Below, piece after piece: positions 26,344-34,086 of a stretch of 64,000 nt of DNA (position 1 is its first letter; each line of letters starts with the position of its first letter). The notes beneath the pieces are model-generated. The model did not search any database, was not told the DNA's origin, and was given only the letters and a program-made list of their open reading frames with translations. Position numbers and translations under genes: made by a program. The stretch is taken from contig OZ244956.1 of the NCBI GenBank assembly GCA_965222505.1, positions 2,976,001 through 3,040,000 on the forward strand, in the 5' to 3' direction. Origin of the DNA: G965222505 sp965222505. Lineage in GTDB: Bacteria > Bacteroidota > Rhodothermia > Rhodothermales > DATKEJ01.

Positions 26344-28767
26344 ATGCTTAAAAACCATCTTAAAATTGCCCTCCGCAATCTCCGTCGGCAAGCCGGATAT
26401 TCATTGATCAACATTGCCGGATTGGCCGTGGGCATGGCGTGTTGCCTGCTGATTGGGATGTATGTGGCAGACGAAAGGAGCTACGATCGTTTTTTTGAAC
26501 ACGCAGATCGGATCGTGCGCGTGGTAGAAGATCAGCAGCGGGACGCCGCACGCCGCACGGTAGCCACAACGTATGGCCCCCTGGCTCCGGCGCTTCAAGC
26601 TGATGTGGCCGCCGTCGAGGAAGCCGTTCGGTTTTTTCCCTACTCGGTCTTGGTGACCCAGACACCGGCCGAGAAATACCAGGAAGACGGATTTGCCTTT
26701 GTAGACTCCACGTTTCTTGAAGTCTTTGATTTTAAATTGCTTCGCGGAAATAGATCATCCTTGTTGGACCAGCCCTTCTCGGTAGTACTGACGGCCTCAA
26801 CGGCGCAAAAGTATTTCGGCACAGCGGATCCGATGGGTCAGGTGCTTCAGGTATGGGATGATGAGGCGCGGTTTGATTTTACCGTGACGGGCGTTCTGGA
26901 AGATGTACCCGGCAATACCCATTTCACGTTCGACATGCTGGGTTCGATGGGCAGCGTGCGCGTGATGTATCACTGGGCCCTGGATCCCAACAACTGGGAA
27001 CACCCGCCCATGTATACCTACGCCCTCCTGGCTGATCACGTTGAACCGGGCGACGTTGCGTCCTTATTGCCGGCCCTTGCCTTGAAGCACATGGGAGAAG
27101 ACCGCGTGCGCACCCGCAGTTTACATCTGGAGCGCCTGACCGACATCCAACTGCATTCTGCCCGAGAAGCCAACCTGAAACCGAGCGGCCACATTGCCTA
27201 TGTGTATTTGTTCATGCTCATCGGCGGCTTTATTCTGCTCATTGCCTGCATCAATTTTATCAACCTGACCACTGCGCAGGCGGCACGGCGTGTACGGGAA
27301 GTGGGCATCCGCAAGGCCCTTGGCGCACAACGGAACGAACTGGTCGGCCAATTTCTGAGCGAAACCGTGTTGATGACCCTGGCCGCGCTGGTGCTGGCCC
27401 TGGTTTTAACCCAGGTGATGTTGCCGGTCTTCAATGAAGTCTCGGGCAAAACCCTACCTCTGAATCTGTTTGAACAGCGCTTTCTTCCCCTGTTCTCGTT
27501 GGTACTGGTCGTCCTGATCGGCTTGTTGGCCGGGGGATACCCGGCCTTTTATCTGGCGCGCTTCCAACCCGCACAAGTTCTGAAGGGTAACCTGATTTCA
27601 ACCGGGACCTCTGGTGCAGCGTTTCTCCGAAAAGGGTTGGTGGTTTTCCAGTTTGTGGTTGCCATTGTGTTGATGATTGGGACGGTCGTCGCACAGCAAC
27701 AACTGAATTACCTGCGCAACGAGCGGCTGGGTTTTGAAAAAGAGAATATGGTACTGGTTCAGCTTCGGGACGTCAACAATCAGATCGACCATACCTCCCT
27801 CAAAGCGGCCTTTAAACAAATTCCGGGCGTACAATCGGTCACGGCTTCATCGGGCATGCCCGGCCTCAATGGGGGCATCTATGACTTTGTCATTCGGCCA
27901 GAAGACGCGCTGGCGGATAGCCTGGAGATCCTGACGCTCACCGTGGACCACAACTATGTGCGCACGTACGGGCTGGAAGTGGTTGCAGGTCGAGACTTTT
28001 CGGAAGCCTATGCGACGGATGCCGGCGAAGCTTTTCTCATCAATGAAGCCGCCGCCGAACTCCTGGGTTGGGCCGAACCGGTCGGCAAACGCCTGACGTT
28101 GCAACTCTGGTACAACCAGGAAATCAACAAAACGGGTACGGTGGTCGGTGTGGTTCGGGACTTTCAATATCAGTCTCTTCACCAGGCTGTGGCCCCCCTT
28201 CTCATCCACATGTTTCCCGATACCTATTATTACGATTACGTCTCGGTACGCCTCAACACCGCCAACCTTGCCGGCGTATTAAGCGCCATGGAGCAAGCGT
28301 GGGCGGCTTTTAATCCGGCGCGTCCCTTAGAAATTGCCTTCCTTGATGAACAATTCGATGCCTTGTATCGCATGGAAGAACGCATCGGCCAGCTTTTTGG
28401 CGCGTTTACCTTGCTGTCCTTGTTTATTGCATGTTTGGGGTTGTTCGGCCTGTCTTCCTATACGGCCACACAACGCACGAAGGAAATCGGCATTCGCAAA
28501 GTGCTGGGGGCCACCGTCGCTGAAATCACGGGCCTGCTTTCGAAGGATTTTCTAAAATTGGTCTCGGTCGCCTTTATCATCGCTGCCCCTATTGCCTACG
28601 TCTCAATGGCGTGGTGGCTCGGCGGTTTCGCCTATCGCATCGGCCTGGGCCTGGGGCTGTTCTTTATCGTCGGCTTGTCTTCGCTGACGATTGCCTTTCT
28701 AACCGTGAGTTACCAATCCATAAAGGCCGCGCTGGCCAATCCCGTAGATTCCCTGCGGTATGAATAA
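26344..28767 (+). CDS. ABC transporter permease, MacB-like with FtsX domains (paralogue 3)
   Basis: Permease of 807 aa starting at the ATG at 26344, again 11 bases after the preceding stop and again with exactly 130 upstream open codons that belong to the preceding gene in another frame. The start (MLKNHLKIALRNLRRQAGYS) is closest to paralogue 2. EVGIRKALGAQR and TKEIGIRKVLGAT mark the two FtsX blocks, and the ending is ANPVDSLRYE. The identical 11-base spacing and matching ends of paralogues 2 and 3 indicate that the repeat unit of duplication was one gene with its junction. The gene ends the operon; a 68-78 bp dispersed repeat follows directly. Confidence 0.9.
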   Translation: MLKNHLKIALRNLRRQAGYSLINIAGLAVGMACCLLIGMYVADERSYDRFFEHADRIVRVVEDQQRDAARRTVATTYGPLAPALQADVAAVEEAVRFFPYSVLVTQTPAEKYQEDGFAFVDSTFLEVFDFKLLRGNRSSLLDQPFSVVLTASTAQKYFGTADPMGQVLQVWDDEARFDFTVTGVLEDVPGNTHFTFDMLGSMGSVRVMYHWALDPNNWEHPPMYTYALLADHVEPGDVASLLPALALKHMGEDRVRTRSLHLERLTDIQLHSAREANLKPSGHIAYVYLFMLIGGFILLIACINFINLTTAQAARRVREVGIRKALGAQRNELVGQFLSETVLMTLAALVLALVLTQVMLPVFNEVSGKTLPLNLFEQRFLPLFSLVLVVLIGLLAGGYPAFYLARFQPAQVLKGNLISTGTSGAAFLRKGLVVFQFVVAIVLMIGTVVAQQQLNYLRNERLGFEKENMVLVQLRDVNNQIDHTSLKAAFKQIPGVQSVTASSGMPGLNGGIYDFVIRPEDALADSLEILTLTVDHNYVRTYGLEVVAGRDFSEAYATDAGEAFLINEAAAELLGWAEPVGKRLTLQLWYNQEINKTGTVVGVVRDFQYQSLHQAVAPLLIHMFPDTYYYDYVSVRLNTANLAGVLSAMEQAWAAFNPARPLEIAFLDEQFDALYRMEERIGQLFGAFTLLSLFIACLGLFGLSSYTATQRTKEIGIRKVLGATVAEITGLLSKDFLKLVSVAFIIAAPIAYVSMAWWLGGFAYRIGLGLGLFFIVGLSSLTIAFLTVSYQSIKAALANPVDSLRYE

Positions 28768-28769
28768 GT

Positions 28770-28847
28770 CATGTTACGCCGTCTTGGCCCATTCGGCCTT
28801 GCCGAATGGCACAAGATCAACGTCAAGCGGCGTAACGTTAGTGAATA
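28770..28847. repeat. Palindromic element CATGTTACGCCGTCTTGGCC, copy 1
   Basis: The element starts 2 bases after the stop of the third permease. It has ends TGTTACGCCG and CGGCGTAACG, and an inner hairpin CATTCGG/CCGAATG. It matches the copy at 34009-34085 at about 63 of 72 positions. A third copy, inverted, lies at 30704-30778. Confidence 0.75.
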
Positions 28848-28931
28848 AGCTATCCGGCAACAGCGGCGCGCACTGCGCGTATCTATACCCGCTCCTCCTC
28901 CAGTGATTTCGGGAAACAGGTACCCATTCCT

Positions 28932-29363
28932 ATGCAGATTCGCAACCCCGCGTACAAGCAAACCGTTGCCGGCCTGTTTGACCAGGCCCCTTTCATTCGC
29001 GACCTGGACGTGACGTTCGTCGATTGCGGTCCCGGTTGGTGTGAAACCACGCTCACGCTTGCGCCCCGGCATTTGCAGCAAACCGGCGTGGTACACTTCG
29101 GGGTACAGGCCACCGTGGCTGACCACAGTGCGGGGGCCGCCGCCACGACCGTGATGCAGGCGAACCAATATGCGCTCACTACCGGCTGTACCATCCATAT
29201 GCTGCGCGCAGCCACCGGCGAACGATTGCGAGGGTATGCCCATGTGCTGAAGGCCGGACGGACGACGACCGTCGTAGAAGCTGAGGTGTTTTCCGTCTCC
29301 GGCGACCGGGAAATTCTCGTGTCCAAAGCAACGCTCACGATGGCCGTGATGAAGGATACGTGA
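28932..29363 (+). CDS. PaaI-like hotdog thioesterase
   Basis: Single hotdog domain of 143 aa. The helix after the HFGVQATVADHSAGAAAT segment holds the catalytic-type Asp (about residue 66). The sequence differs clearly from the canonical PaaI further right (50079-50528), notably in having HFGVQ where PaaI has GHGG. It may hydrolyse dead-end aromatic or medium-chain acyl-CoA and so spare CoA during phenylacetate use. It is upstream of paaA by 103 bases and could be transcribed alone or with the cluster. A broader YigI-type thioesterase function is an alternative. Confidence 0.75.
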   Translation: MQIRNPAYKQTVAGLFDQAPFIRDLDVTFVDCGPGWCETTLTLAPRHLQQTGVVHFGVQATVADHSAGAAATTVMQANQYALTTGCTIHMLRAATGERLRGYAHVLKAGRTTTVVEAEVFSVSGDREILVSKATLTMAVMKDT

Positions 29364-29416
29364 GGGGGCTTCAGATGGGAAACAAGAGCCGATGACCGGC
29401 TGTTTGACTCTATTAA

Positions 29417-29449
29417 AAAAGCGCTTCCACTCACACGTTACATTGTAAC
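29417..29449 (+). promoter_or_regulatory. Candidate operators upstream of paaA
   Basis: Two signals lie just before paaA. AAAAGCGCTTCCA (29417-29429) is identical to 47873-47885 before paaG, the first gene of the second paa cluster. GTTACATTGTAAC (29437-29449) is a perfect 13-base palindrome ending 17 bases before the paaA ATG. The first resembles LacI-family operators around AAGCGCTT. Which protein binds is unknown; no PaaX, PaaR or LacI gene is in the window. Confidence 0.5.
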
Positions 29450-29466
29450 CGTTTAAGGATACCCCT

Positions 29467-30417
29467 ATGGATGATGTGGCCCGCAACGAACACTTTGAAG
29501 CCCGCATTGCACAGGGCGAGAAGATCGAACCCAAAGACTGGATGCCGGAACGCTACCGGAAACAGTTGATCCGGATGATGTCCCAGCACGCCCACTCGGA
29601 GGTCGTCGGGATGCTACCTGAGGGCAACTGGATTACCCGCGCCCCGAACCTGCGCCGTAAAATGGCCCTCCTGGCCAAAGTGCAAGACGAAGGTGGTCAC
29701 GGCCACTACATCTACAGCGCCGCCGAAACGTTGGGCACCAGCCGGGAGGAAATGGAGGCGCAACTCCTGGCCGGGAAGGCCAAATACTCCAGCATCTTCA
29801 ATTACCCGACGCTTACCTGGGCAGACATCGGTCTGATCGGGTGGCTGGTCGATGGCGCTGCTATCGTCAACCAGACCATGCTGGCCAAGGCCTCCTATGG
29901 CCCCTATTCTCGGGCCATGATCCGGATTTGCAAGGAAGAGAGCTTCCACAAGAAGCAAGGCTACGAAATCGTCGTCACGATGATGAAAGGCACGCCGGAG
30001 CAGCAGGCCATGGTACAGGACGGCATGAACCGCTGGTGGTGGCCCGCATTAATGATGTTCGGCCCCTCGGATAAAAACTCCCCCAATAGTGCCGAACTGA
30101 TGAAGTGGCAGGTCAAGAAGAAAAGCAATGATGACCTGCGCCAGCACTTCGTCAACATTACCGTGCCGCAGGCCCATGCTATCGGTCTGACGATTCCAGA
30201 CCCGGATCTGGCCTACGACGAGGAAACCAAAAACTGGCATTTCGGCGAGATCAACTGGGACGAGTTCTGGTCGGTCGTCAAGGGCAACGGCCCATGCAAT
30301 CGGGAACGCATGGCCGCCCGCCGAAAGGCGCATGCTGATGGCGCGTGGGTTCGTGAAGCCGCTGCCGCATTTGCCGAAAAATACAGCCAACGCACATCCG
30401 TAAACCAGGTCGCCTGA
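29467..30417 (+). CDS. paaA: Phenylacetyl-CoA 1,2-epoxidase subunit PaaA
   Basis: Catalytic diiron subunit, 316 aa, of the multicomponent oxygenase that turns phenylacetyl-CoA into its ring 1,2-epoxide. The carboxylate-bridged iron ligands are visible in the helices with SEVVGMLPEG, KVQDEGGHGHY and ICKEESFHKKQG. The stretch NRWWWPALMMFGPSD is highly typical of PaaA. The length equals the family norm (about 310). It begins a tight paaABCD cluster; paaB starts one base after its stop. Confidence 0.96.
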   Translation: MDDVARNEHFEARIAQGEKIEPKDWMPERYRKQLIRMMSQHAHSEVVGMLPEGNWITRAPNLRRKMALLAKVQDEGGHGHYIYSAAETLGTSREEMEAQLLAGKAKYSSIFNYPTLTWADIGLIGWLVDGAAIVNQTMLAKASYGPYSRAMIRICKEESFHKKQGYEIVVTMMKGTPEQQAMVQDGMNRWWWPALMMFGPSDKNSPNSAELMKWQVKKKSNDDLRQHFVNITVPQAHAIGLTIPDPDLAYDEETKNWHFGEINWDEFWSVVKGNGPCNRERMAARRKAHADGAWVREAAAAFAEKYSQRTSVNQVA

Positions 30418-30418
30418 C

Positions 30419-30706
30419 ATGTCTGAGTCTACCACAACCGTCTGGGAAGTATTCCTCCAAACCCGCACGGGTGCCCCACATCACCACGCCGGGAGTGTGC
30501 ACGCCCATGATGCCGAAATGGCCCTGCAAAATGCCCGCGACGTATACGGGCGGCGCGACAAACCCCTGAGCATGTGGGTGGTCCCCGCCGAGGCCATCCG
30601 GGCCAGCACCCCGGACGATGCCGGCCCCTTCTTCGATCCGGCCGACGATAAGCCCTACCGGCACCCGTCGTTTTACAAAGTACCCCACGGCACCAAGAAT
30701 TTATAA
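30419..30706 (+). CDS. paaB: Phenylacetyl-CoA 1,2-epoxidase subunit PaaB
   Basis: Small subunit of 95 aa that bridges PaaAC heterodimers. Diagnostic elements are WEVFLQTRTGAPHHHAGSVH, the helix DAEMALQNARDVYGRR and SMWVVPAEAI. The length agrees with the family (about 95). Its stop codon is the first triplet of a palindromic repeat that separates it from paaC. Confidence 0.95.
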   Translation: MSESTTTVWEVFLQTRTGAPHHHAGSVHAHDAEMALQNARDVYGRRDKPLSMWVVPAEAIRASTPDDAGPFFDPADDKPYRHPSFYKVPHGTKNL

Positions 30707-30778
30707 CTGATGTTACGCAGCTTGGCGCTTACGATATGGAAAACGAAATCGTGGTCTTGGCCAAGACTGCGAAACATG
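30704..30778. repeat. Palindromic element CATGTTACGCCGTCTTGGCC, inverted copy within the paa operon
   Basis: Read on the minus strand, one end (CATGTTTCGCAGTCTTGGCC) matches the family at 18 of 20 bases and the other end (AAGCTGCGTAACATCAGTTA) is identical to the copy at 34009-34085. The middle differs. It fills the paaB-paaC gap, from the paaB stop codon to 10 bases before the paaC start. Confidence 0.72.
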
Positions 30779-30788
30779 AGGCTTTACG

Positions 30789-31580
30789 ATGCAAACCCTG
30801 ACTGATAATACTGTCGATCCAGCTGTCGATACGGCCCTGTTTGAATACCTTTTGCGGCTTGGGGATGACAGCCTCGTACTCGGGCACCGCCTTTCGGAAT
30901 GGTGTGGCCACGGCCCCGCCCTCGAAGAAGACATCGCGCTGGCCAATGTTGCGCTTGATCTCGTCGGGCAGGCCAAGGCCTTTCTCGATCTGGCGGGTGA
31001 AGTGGAAGGGCAAAACCGCTCGGCGGATGACCTGGCCTACTTCCGCACGACCATCCAGTATCGAAACGTTCAACTGGCCGAGCTGCCGAAAGGAGATTTC
31101 GGGTATACCATCGTTCGGCAATTTTTCTATTCGGCGTTTGCTTACTTGCGCTACGAGGCCCTGCAGCAAAGTACCCACGAGGCCCTGGCGGGCATCGCCG
31201 CAAAAGCCTTCAAGGAAATTCGGTACCACCTGCGGCACAGCAGCGAATGGATCATTCGGTTGGGCGACGGCACCGAAGCAAGTCATCAGCGGGTACAGGA
31301 TGCCGTGGATGCCCTGTGGGGGTACATCGGCGAACTCTTTGAAACCGATGCCGTGGACCATATCCTGATCGAAGGCGGGTACGCACCGGATGCGGCTGCC
31401 TTTCGGGATCGGTGGCTGGCAATGATCGGTCAGGTCTTTGAACAGGCTACGCTCACGCATCCGCCCGATGAGGTGTACATGCACACCGGCGGACGAAACG
31501 GGCGGCACACTGAACACCTCGGCCATATGCTTGCCGAGATGCAAATCCTGCCCCGGTCCTTCCCGGATGCCCAATGGTGA
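30789..31580 (+). CDS. paaC: Phenylacetyl-CoA 1,2-epoxidase subunit PaaC
   Basis: Structural ferritin-like subunit of 263 aa that pairs with PaaA and helps bind the CoA ester. The start LFEYLLRLGDDSLVLGHRLS, the segment DIALANVALDLVGQAK and QNRSADDLAYFR are family marks, as are HSSEWIIRLGDGT and GGRNGRHTEHLG near the end. The length fits (about 250). Its stop overlaps the paaD start region by 7 bases, which implies coupled translation. Confidence 0.95.
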   Translation: MQTLTDNTVDPAVDTALFEYLLRLGDDSLVLGHRLSEWCGHGPALEEDIALANVALDLVGQAKAFLDLAGEVEGQNRSADDLAYFRTTIQYRNVQLAELPKGDFGYTIVRQFFYSAFAYLRYEALQQSTHEALAGIAAKAFKEIRYHLRHSSEWIIRLGDGTEASHQRVQDAVDALWGYIGELFETDAVDHILIEGGYAPDAAAFRDRWLAMIGQVFEQATLTHPPDEVYMHTGGRNGRHTEHLGHMLAEMQILPRSFPDAQW

Positions 31581-32089
31581 GACTCAACATGCACGCCACA
31601 CAAATCTCCAAAACAGCACTCCTGGCCCATCTGGCCGAGGTCAAGGACCCCGAAGTACCGGTGCTGGACATCGTCGCGATGGGCATCGTCCGGGATGCCT
31701 GCATGACCGGCGAAACGGTAAATGTAGACATCACGCCCACCTACTCGGGCTGCCCGGCCATGAAGACCATCCAGGACGACATCGTCCGTACCCTGAATGC
31801 CAAAGGGTTCGCCGATGTCCAGGTCCACCTCGTCTATGCCGAACCCTGGACCACTGACTGGATGACGGATGAGGCCCGGCAAAAGCTCAAGGCCTACGGC
31901 ATCGCCCCGCCGGGAAAAAAAGCGGGTGAAGCATGGCTACCCTTTAGCGAATCCGGCAAAGAGGTTCCCTGCCCGTTCTGCGATTCCAAAAACACCCGGC
32001 TCACCAGCGCGTTCGGCTCTACGGCGTGCAAGGCCATGCACTACTGTGACACCTGTCATCAGCCGTTCGAGCATTTCAAGTGCATCTGA
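31574..32089 (+). CDS. paaD: Phenylacetate epoxidase maturation factor PaaD
   Basis: Protein of 171 aa needed for epoxidase activity, probably in iron-cluster maturation. An N-terminal DUF59/MIP18 domain (about 10-100) has VKDPEVPVLDIVAMGIV and the conserved Cys in TYSGCPAMKTI. A C-terminal zinc ribbon follows with paired cysteines in VPCPFCDSKNT and MHYCDTCHQPFEHFKC. The ATG at 31574 overlaps paaC; a second ATG at 31589 is an alternative. The oxygenase reductase gene paaE, usually next, is missing and a ceramidase-like gene overlaps instead. Confidence 0.93.
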   Translation: MVRLNMHATQISKTALLAHLAEVKDPEVPVLDIVAMGIVRDACMTGETVNVDITPTYSGCPAMKTIQDDIVRTLNAKGFADVQVHLVYAEPWTTDWMTDEARQKLKAYGIAPPGKKAGEAWLPFSESGKEVPCPFCDSKNTRLTSAFGSTACKAMHYCDTCHQPFEHFKCI

Positions 32090-32829
32090 TTCCGAATATC
32101 AACCGGCGGTATCTCATTCTGATGCTGCTTGCGCTCATCCCTCTTTTTTGGATGCTAAGCCAGGATCCAATTCCTCAGGATGATGCCTACCACAATTTTG
32201 TCGATGCGCGTGGATTCTTCGGCATGCCCCACTTTTTCGACGTGGTCTCCAACCTGCCCTTTCTGATCGTTGGGCTTTTGGGGGTTGGGTTCTGTCTCAG
32301 GAATGATATCGGCCCCATGCGTAGCGCGTGGATCGTCCTGTTTGTGGGGATCAGCCTGGTGAGCTTTGGCTCGGCGTATTATCACTGGGCCCCGCGTAAC
32401 GCAACTCTCGTCTGGGATCGATTGCCGATGACCATCGGGTTCATGGGCCTTCTGGCCGCGCTCCTGGGCGAATATGTAAGCCGCCGTTTGGGTGCCGGGC
32501 TACTCATCCCACTCGTCCTTGTGGGCATTGGAAGCGTCCTGTATTGGCGCTGGTTCGGTGACCTGCGCCCCTACGTATGGGTTCAGTTCACCCCGTTGTT
32601 GATCCTGCCCTTCCTTATGATGCTATTCAGCAGCCGTTATACCCACCAATGGCTTCTCCTTGTGGCGCTGTTGTGGTATGCCCTGGCCAAAGTGGCCGAG
32701 TTGTATGATGCCGTCGTATTTCAGGGGACAGGGAGTGCGGTGAGCGGGCATACCATCAAACATCTCCTGGCTGCGGCAGGTTGCTACAGTATTCTGGTGA
32801 TGTTGCAAAAACGCGTACTGAAGGTATAA
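32080..32829 (+). CDS. Ceramidase-like (CREST family) membrane protein
   Basis: Integral membrane protein of 249 aa with about seven hydrophobic segments. The alkaline ceramidase/PAQR (CREST) metal-site pattern is visible: VSNLPF with Ser, SFGSAYYHWAP with the S-x3-H type pair, WDRLPMT with Asp, and a late SGHTIKHLLAA with two His. Family members hydrolyse amides in lipids. Here the substrate could be a sphingolipid or amino lipid, as Bacteroidota make such lipids. The GTG at 32080 overlaps the end of paaD by 10 bases and is my best start; an ATG at 32122 would cut into the first membrane helix. Its place at the end of the paa operon has no obvious metabolic reason. Confidence 0.75.
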   Translation: MHLIPNINRRYLILMLLALIPLFWMLSQDPIPQDDAYHNFVDARGFFGMPHFFDVVSNLPFLIVGLLGVGFCLRNDIGPMRSAWIVLFVGISLVSFGSAYYHWAPRNATLVWDRLPMTIGFMGLLAALLGEYVSRRLGAGLLIPLVLVGIGSVLYWRWFGDLRPYVWVQFTPLLILPFLMMLFSSRYTHQWLLLVALLWYALAKVAELYDAVVFQGTGSAVSGHTIKHLLAAAGCYSILVMLQKRVLKV

Positions 32830-32927
32830 CCCGTGCGGACGTCACAGACCTTCGCAGTGATCGGTCAAATTGAAAAAATCGAAGCGACGGGGTATTGTAA
32901 GACCGAATAACACATCCTGTAGGGCCT

Positions 32928-32959
32928 CCACGATCGAGCACCGATAACGCTGATCGTGG
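32928..32959. terminator. Possible terminator hairpin after the paaABCD operon
   Basis: CCACGATC and GATCGTGG form an 8 bp perfect stem around 16 bases. It lies about 100 bases after the ceramidase-like gene and before the next gene. There is no T-run, so termination is uncertain. Confidence 0.35.
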
Positions 32960-33064
32960 GGTGCCCAAATGGTTGAGGTTCAGTAGCAACAAACATGACC
33001 TTGCGTTGTCTATTAGATACACGGCCAGACGTTGCTACCCATAACGTATCCAGGGAGGATGCCA

Positions 33065-33994
33065 ATGAACCTCAAAACAGGACCTCTTTTCTGTGCATTG
33101 CTGCTTTTTCCCCTGTGCGTTACTGCACAGCAGATGAGCGACGAAAACTTCCAGTTTGCCAACCCGAATCCGGCGTTCTTACCCGGAGAAGGACCCCACG
33201 TGTGTATCGATGAAGCACACTACAATTTCCACACGGCAGACGGCCGCTATAAACCCTTCGCCGAACTGTTGCGCGGAGACGGATACATCGTCACCGGATT
33301 TGCACAACCATTTACTTCTGAAACGCTGGCCGATTGCGGACTGTTGGTCATTGCAAATCCCCTGGCCGAAGCGAATCAAGGGGACTGGAGCTATCCCCAC
33401 CCCTCTGCCTTTACAAAGGAAGAACTCCAGGTCTTGATGGCCTGGGTGCGTGGGGGCGGACGCCTCCTCTTGTTTGCCGATCATGCGCCCATTGCCGGTG
33501 CTGCGCGAGACCTGGGCGCGGTCTTCGGCCTCGTGATGATGGATGTGTACGCAAGCGGTGGGTCCCTTCCCGACGCGTTCCGCATTGCCGACGGCACCTT
33601 GCAACCCCATCTCATTCTTCAGGGACGTTCAAAAGCCGAACAGATCGATAGCGTGATGACGTTCGTCGGGCAGGCCGTTCAGATCACGCAAGGCTGGGAC
33701 CCGTTGTTGGTCTTTGGTCCAGATGCCGAAGCCCGCATCAATCTTAGACAAGCGTTTCAAGAGGGGCGACGAGAAGATTGGCCTGTGTTTTCAATCGGGG
33801 GTTGGGTGCATGGGGCCGCACGTACTTGGGACGAGGGCCGGGTCGTATTCCTCGGTGAAGCAGCCATGTGTTCTGCGCAAGTGTACGGTGAAGACCGTAG
33901 TGGGCGGATGGGCATGAACCACCCCCGTGCGGCACAAAACGCCCAGTTTTGCCTCAGCACGGTACGTTGGCTCACCAGTGTCCTCGACTACTGA
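33065..33994 (+). CDS. Secreted protein with a glutamine-amidotransferase-like (DUF4350-type) fold, unknown function
   Basis: Protein of 309 aa with a signal peptide (1-20, ending VTAQQ). The start at 33065 has a good ribosome site (GGGAGG). The body looks like a flavodoxin/GATase1-like alpha/beta domain: a strand with HVCIDEAHYNFHTADGRY, then LADCGLLVIANPL, LQVLMAWVRGGGRLLLFADH and GRVVFLGEAAMCSAQV. The AWVRGGGRLLLFADH motif recurs in secreted DUF4350-like proteins. I see no catalytic triad that I can defend. It is followed by a palindromic element and a GH43 gene on the same strand, so a role linked to carbohydrate use is possible but not shown. Confidence 0.6.
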   Translation: MNLKTGPLFCALLLFPLCVTAQQMSDENFQFANPNPAFLPGEGPHVCIDEAHYNFHTADGRYKPFAELLRGDGYIVTGFAQPFTSETLADCGLLVIANPLAEANQGDWSYPHPSAFTKEELQVLMAWVRGGGRLLLFADHAPIAGAARDLGAVFGLVMMDVYASGGSLPDAFRIADGTLQPHLILQGRSKAEQIDSVMTFVGQAVQITQGWDPLLVFGPDAEARINLRQAFQEGRREDWPVFSIGGWVHGAARTWDEGRVVFLGEAAMCSAQVYGEDRSGRMGMNHPRAAQNAQFCLSTVRWLTSVLDY

Positions 33995-34008
33995 TTCAGC
34001 TTACCAAT

Positions 34009-34085
34009 CATGTTACGCCGTCTTGGCCCATTCGACCTTGTCCAAATGCACAAGATCAACGACAAGCTGCGTAACATCAGTTACC
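34009..34085. repeat. Palindromic element CATGTTACGCCGTCTTGGCC, copy 2
   Basis: Closely related to the copy at 28770-28847, with ends TGTTACGCCG and GCTGCGTAACA. It fills the gap from 15 bases after the preceding stop to the GH43 start codon. Confidence 0.75.
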
Positions 34086-34086
34086 T

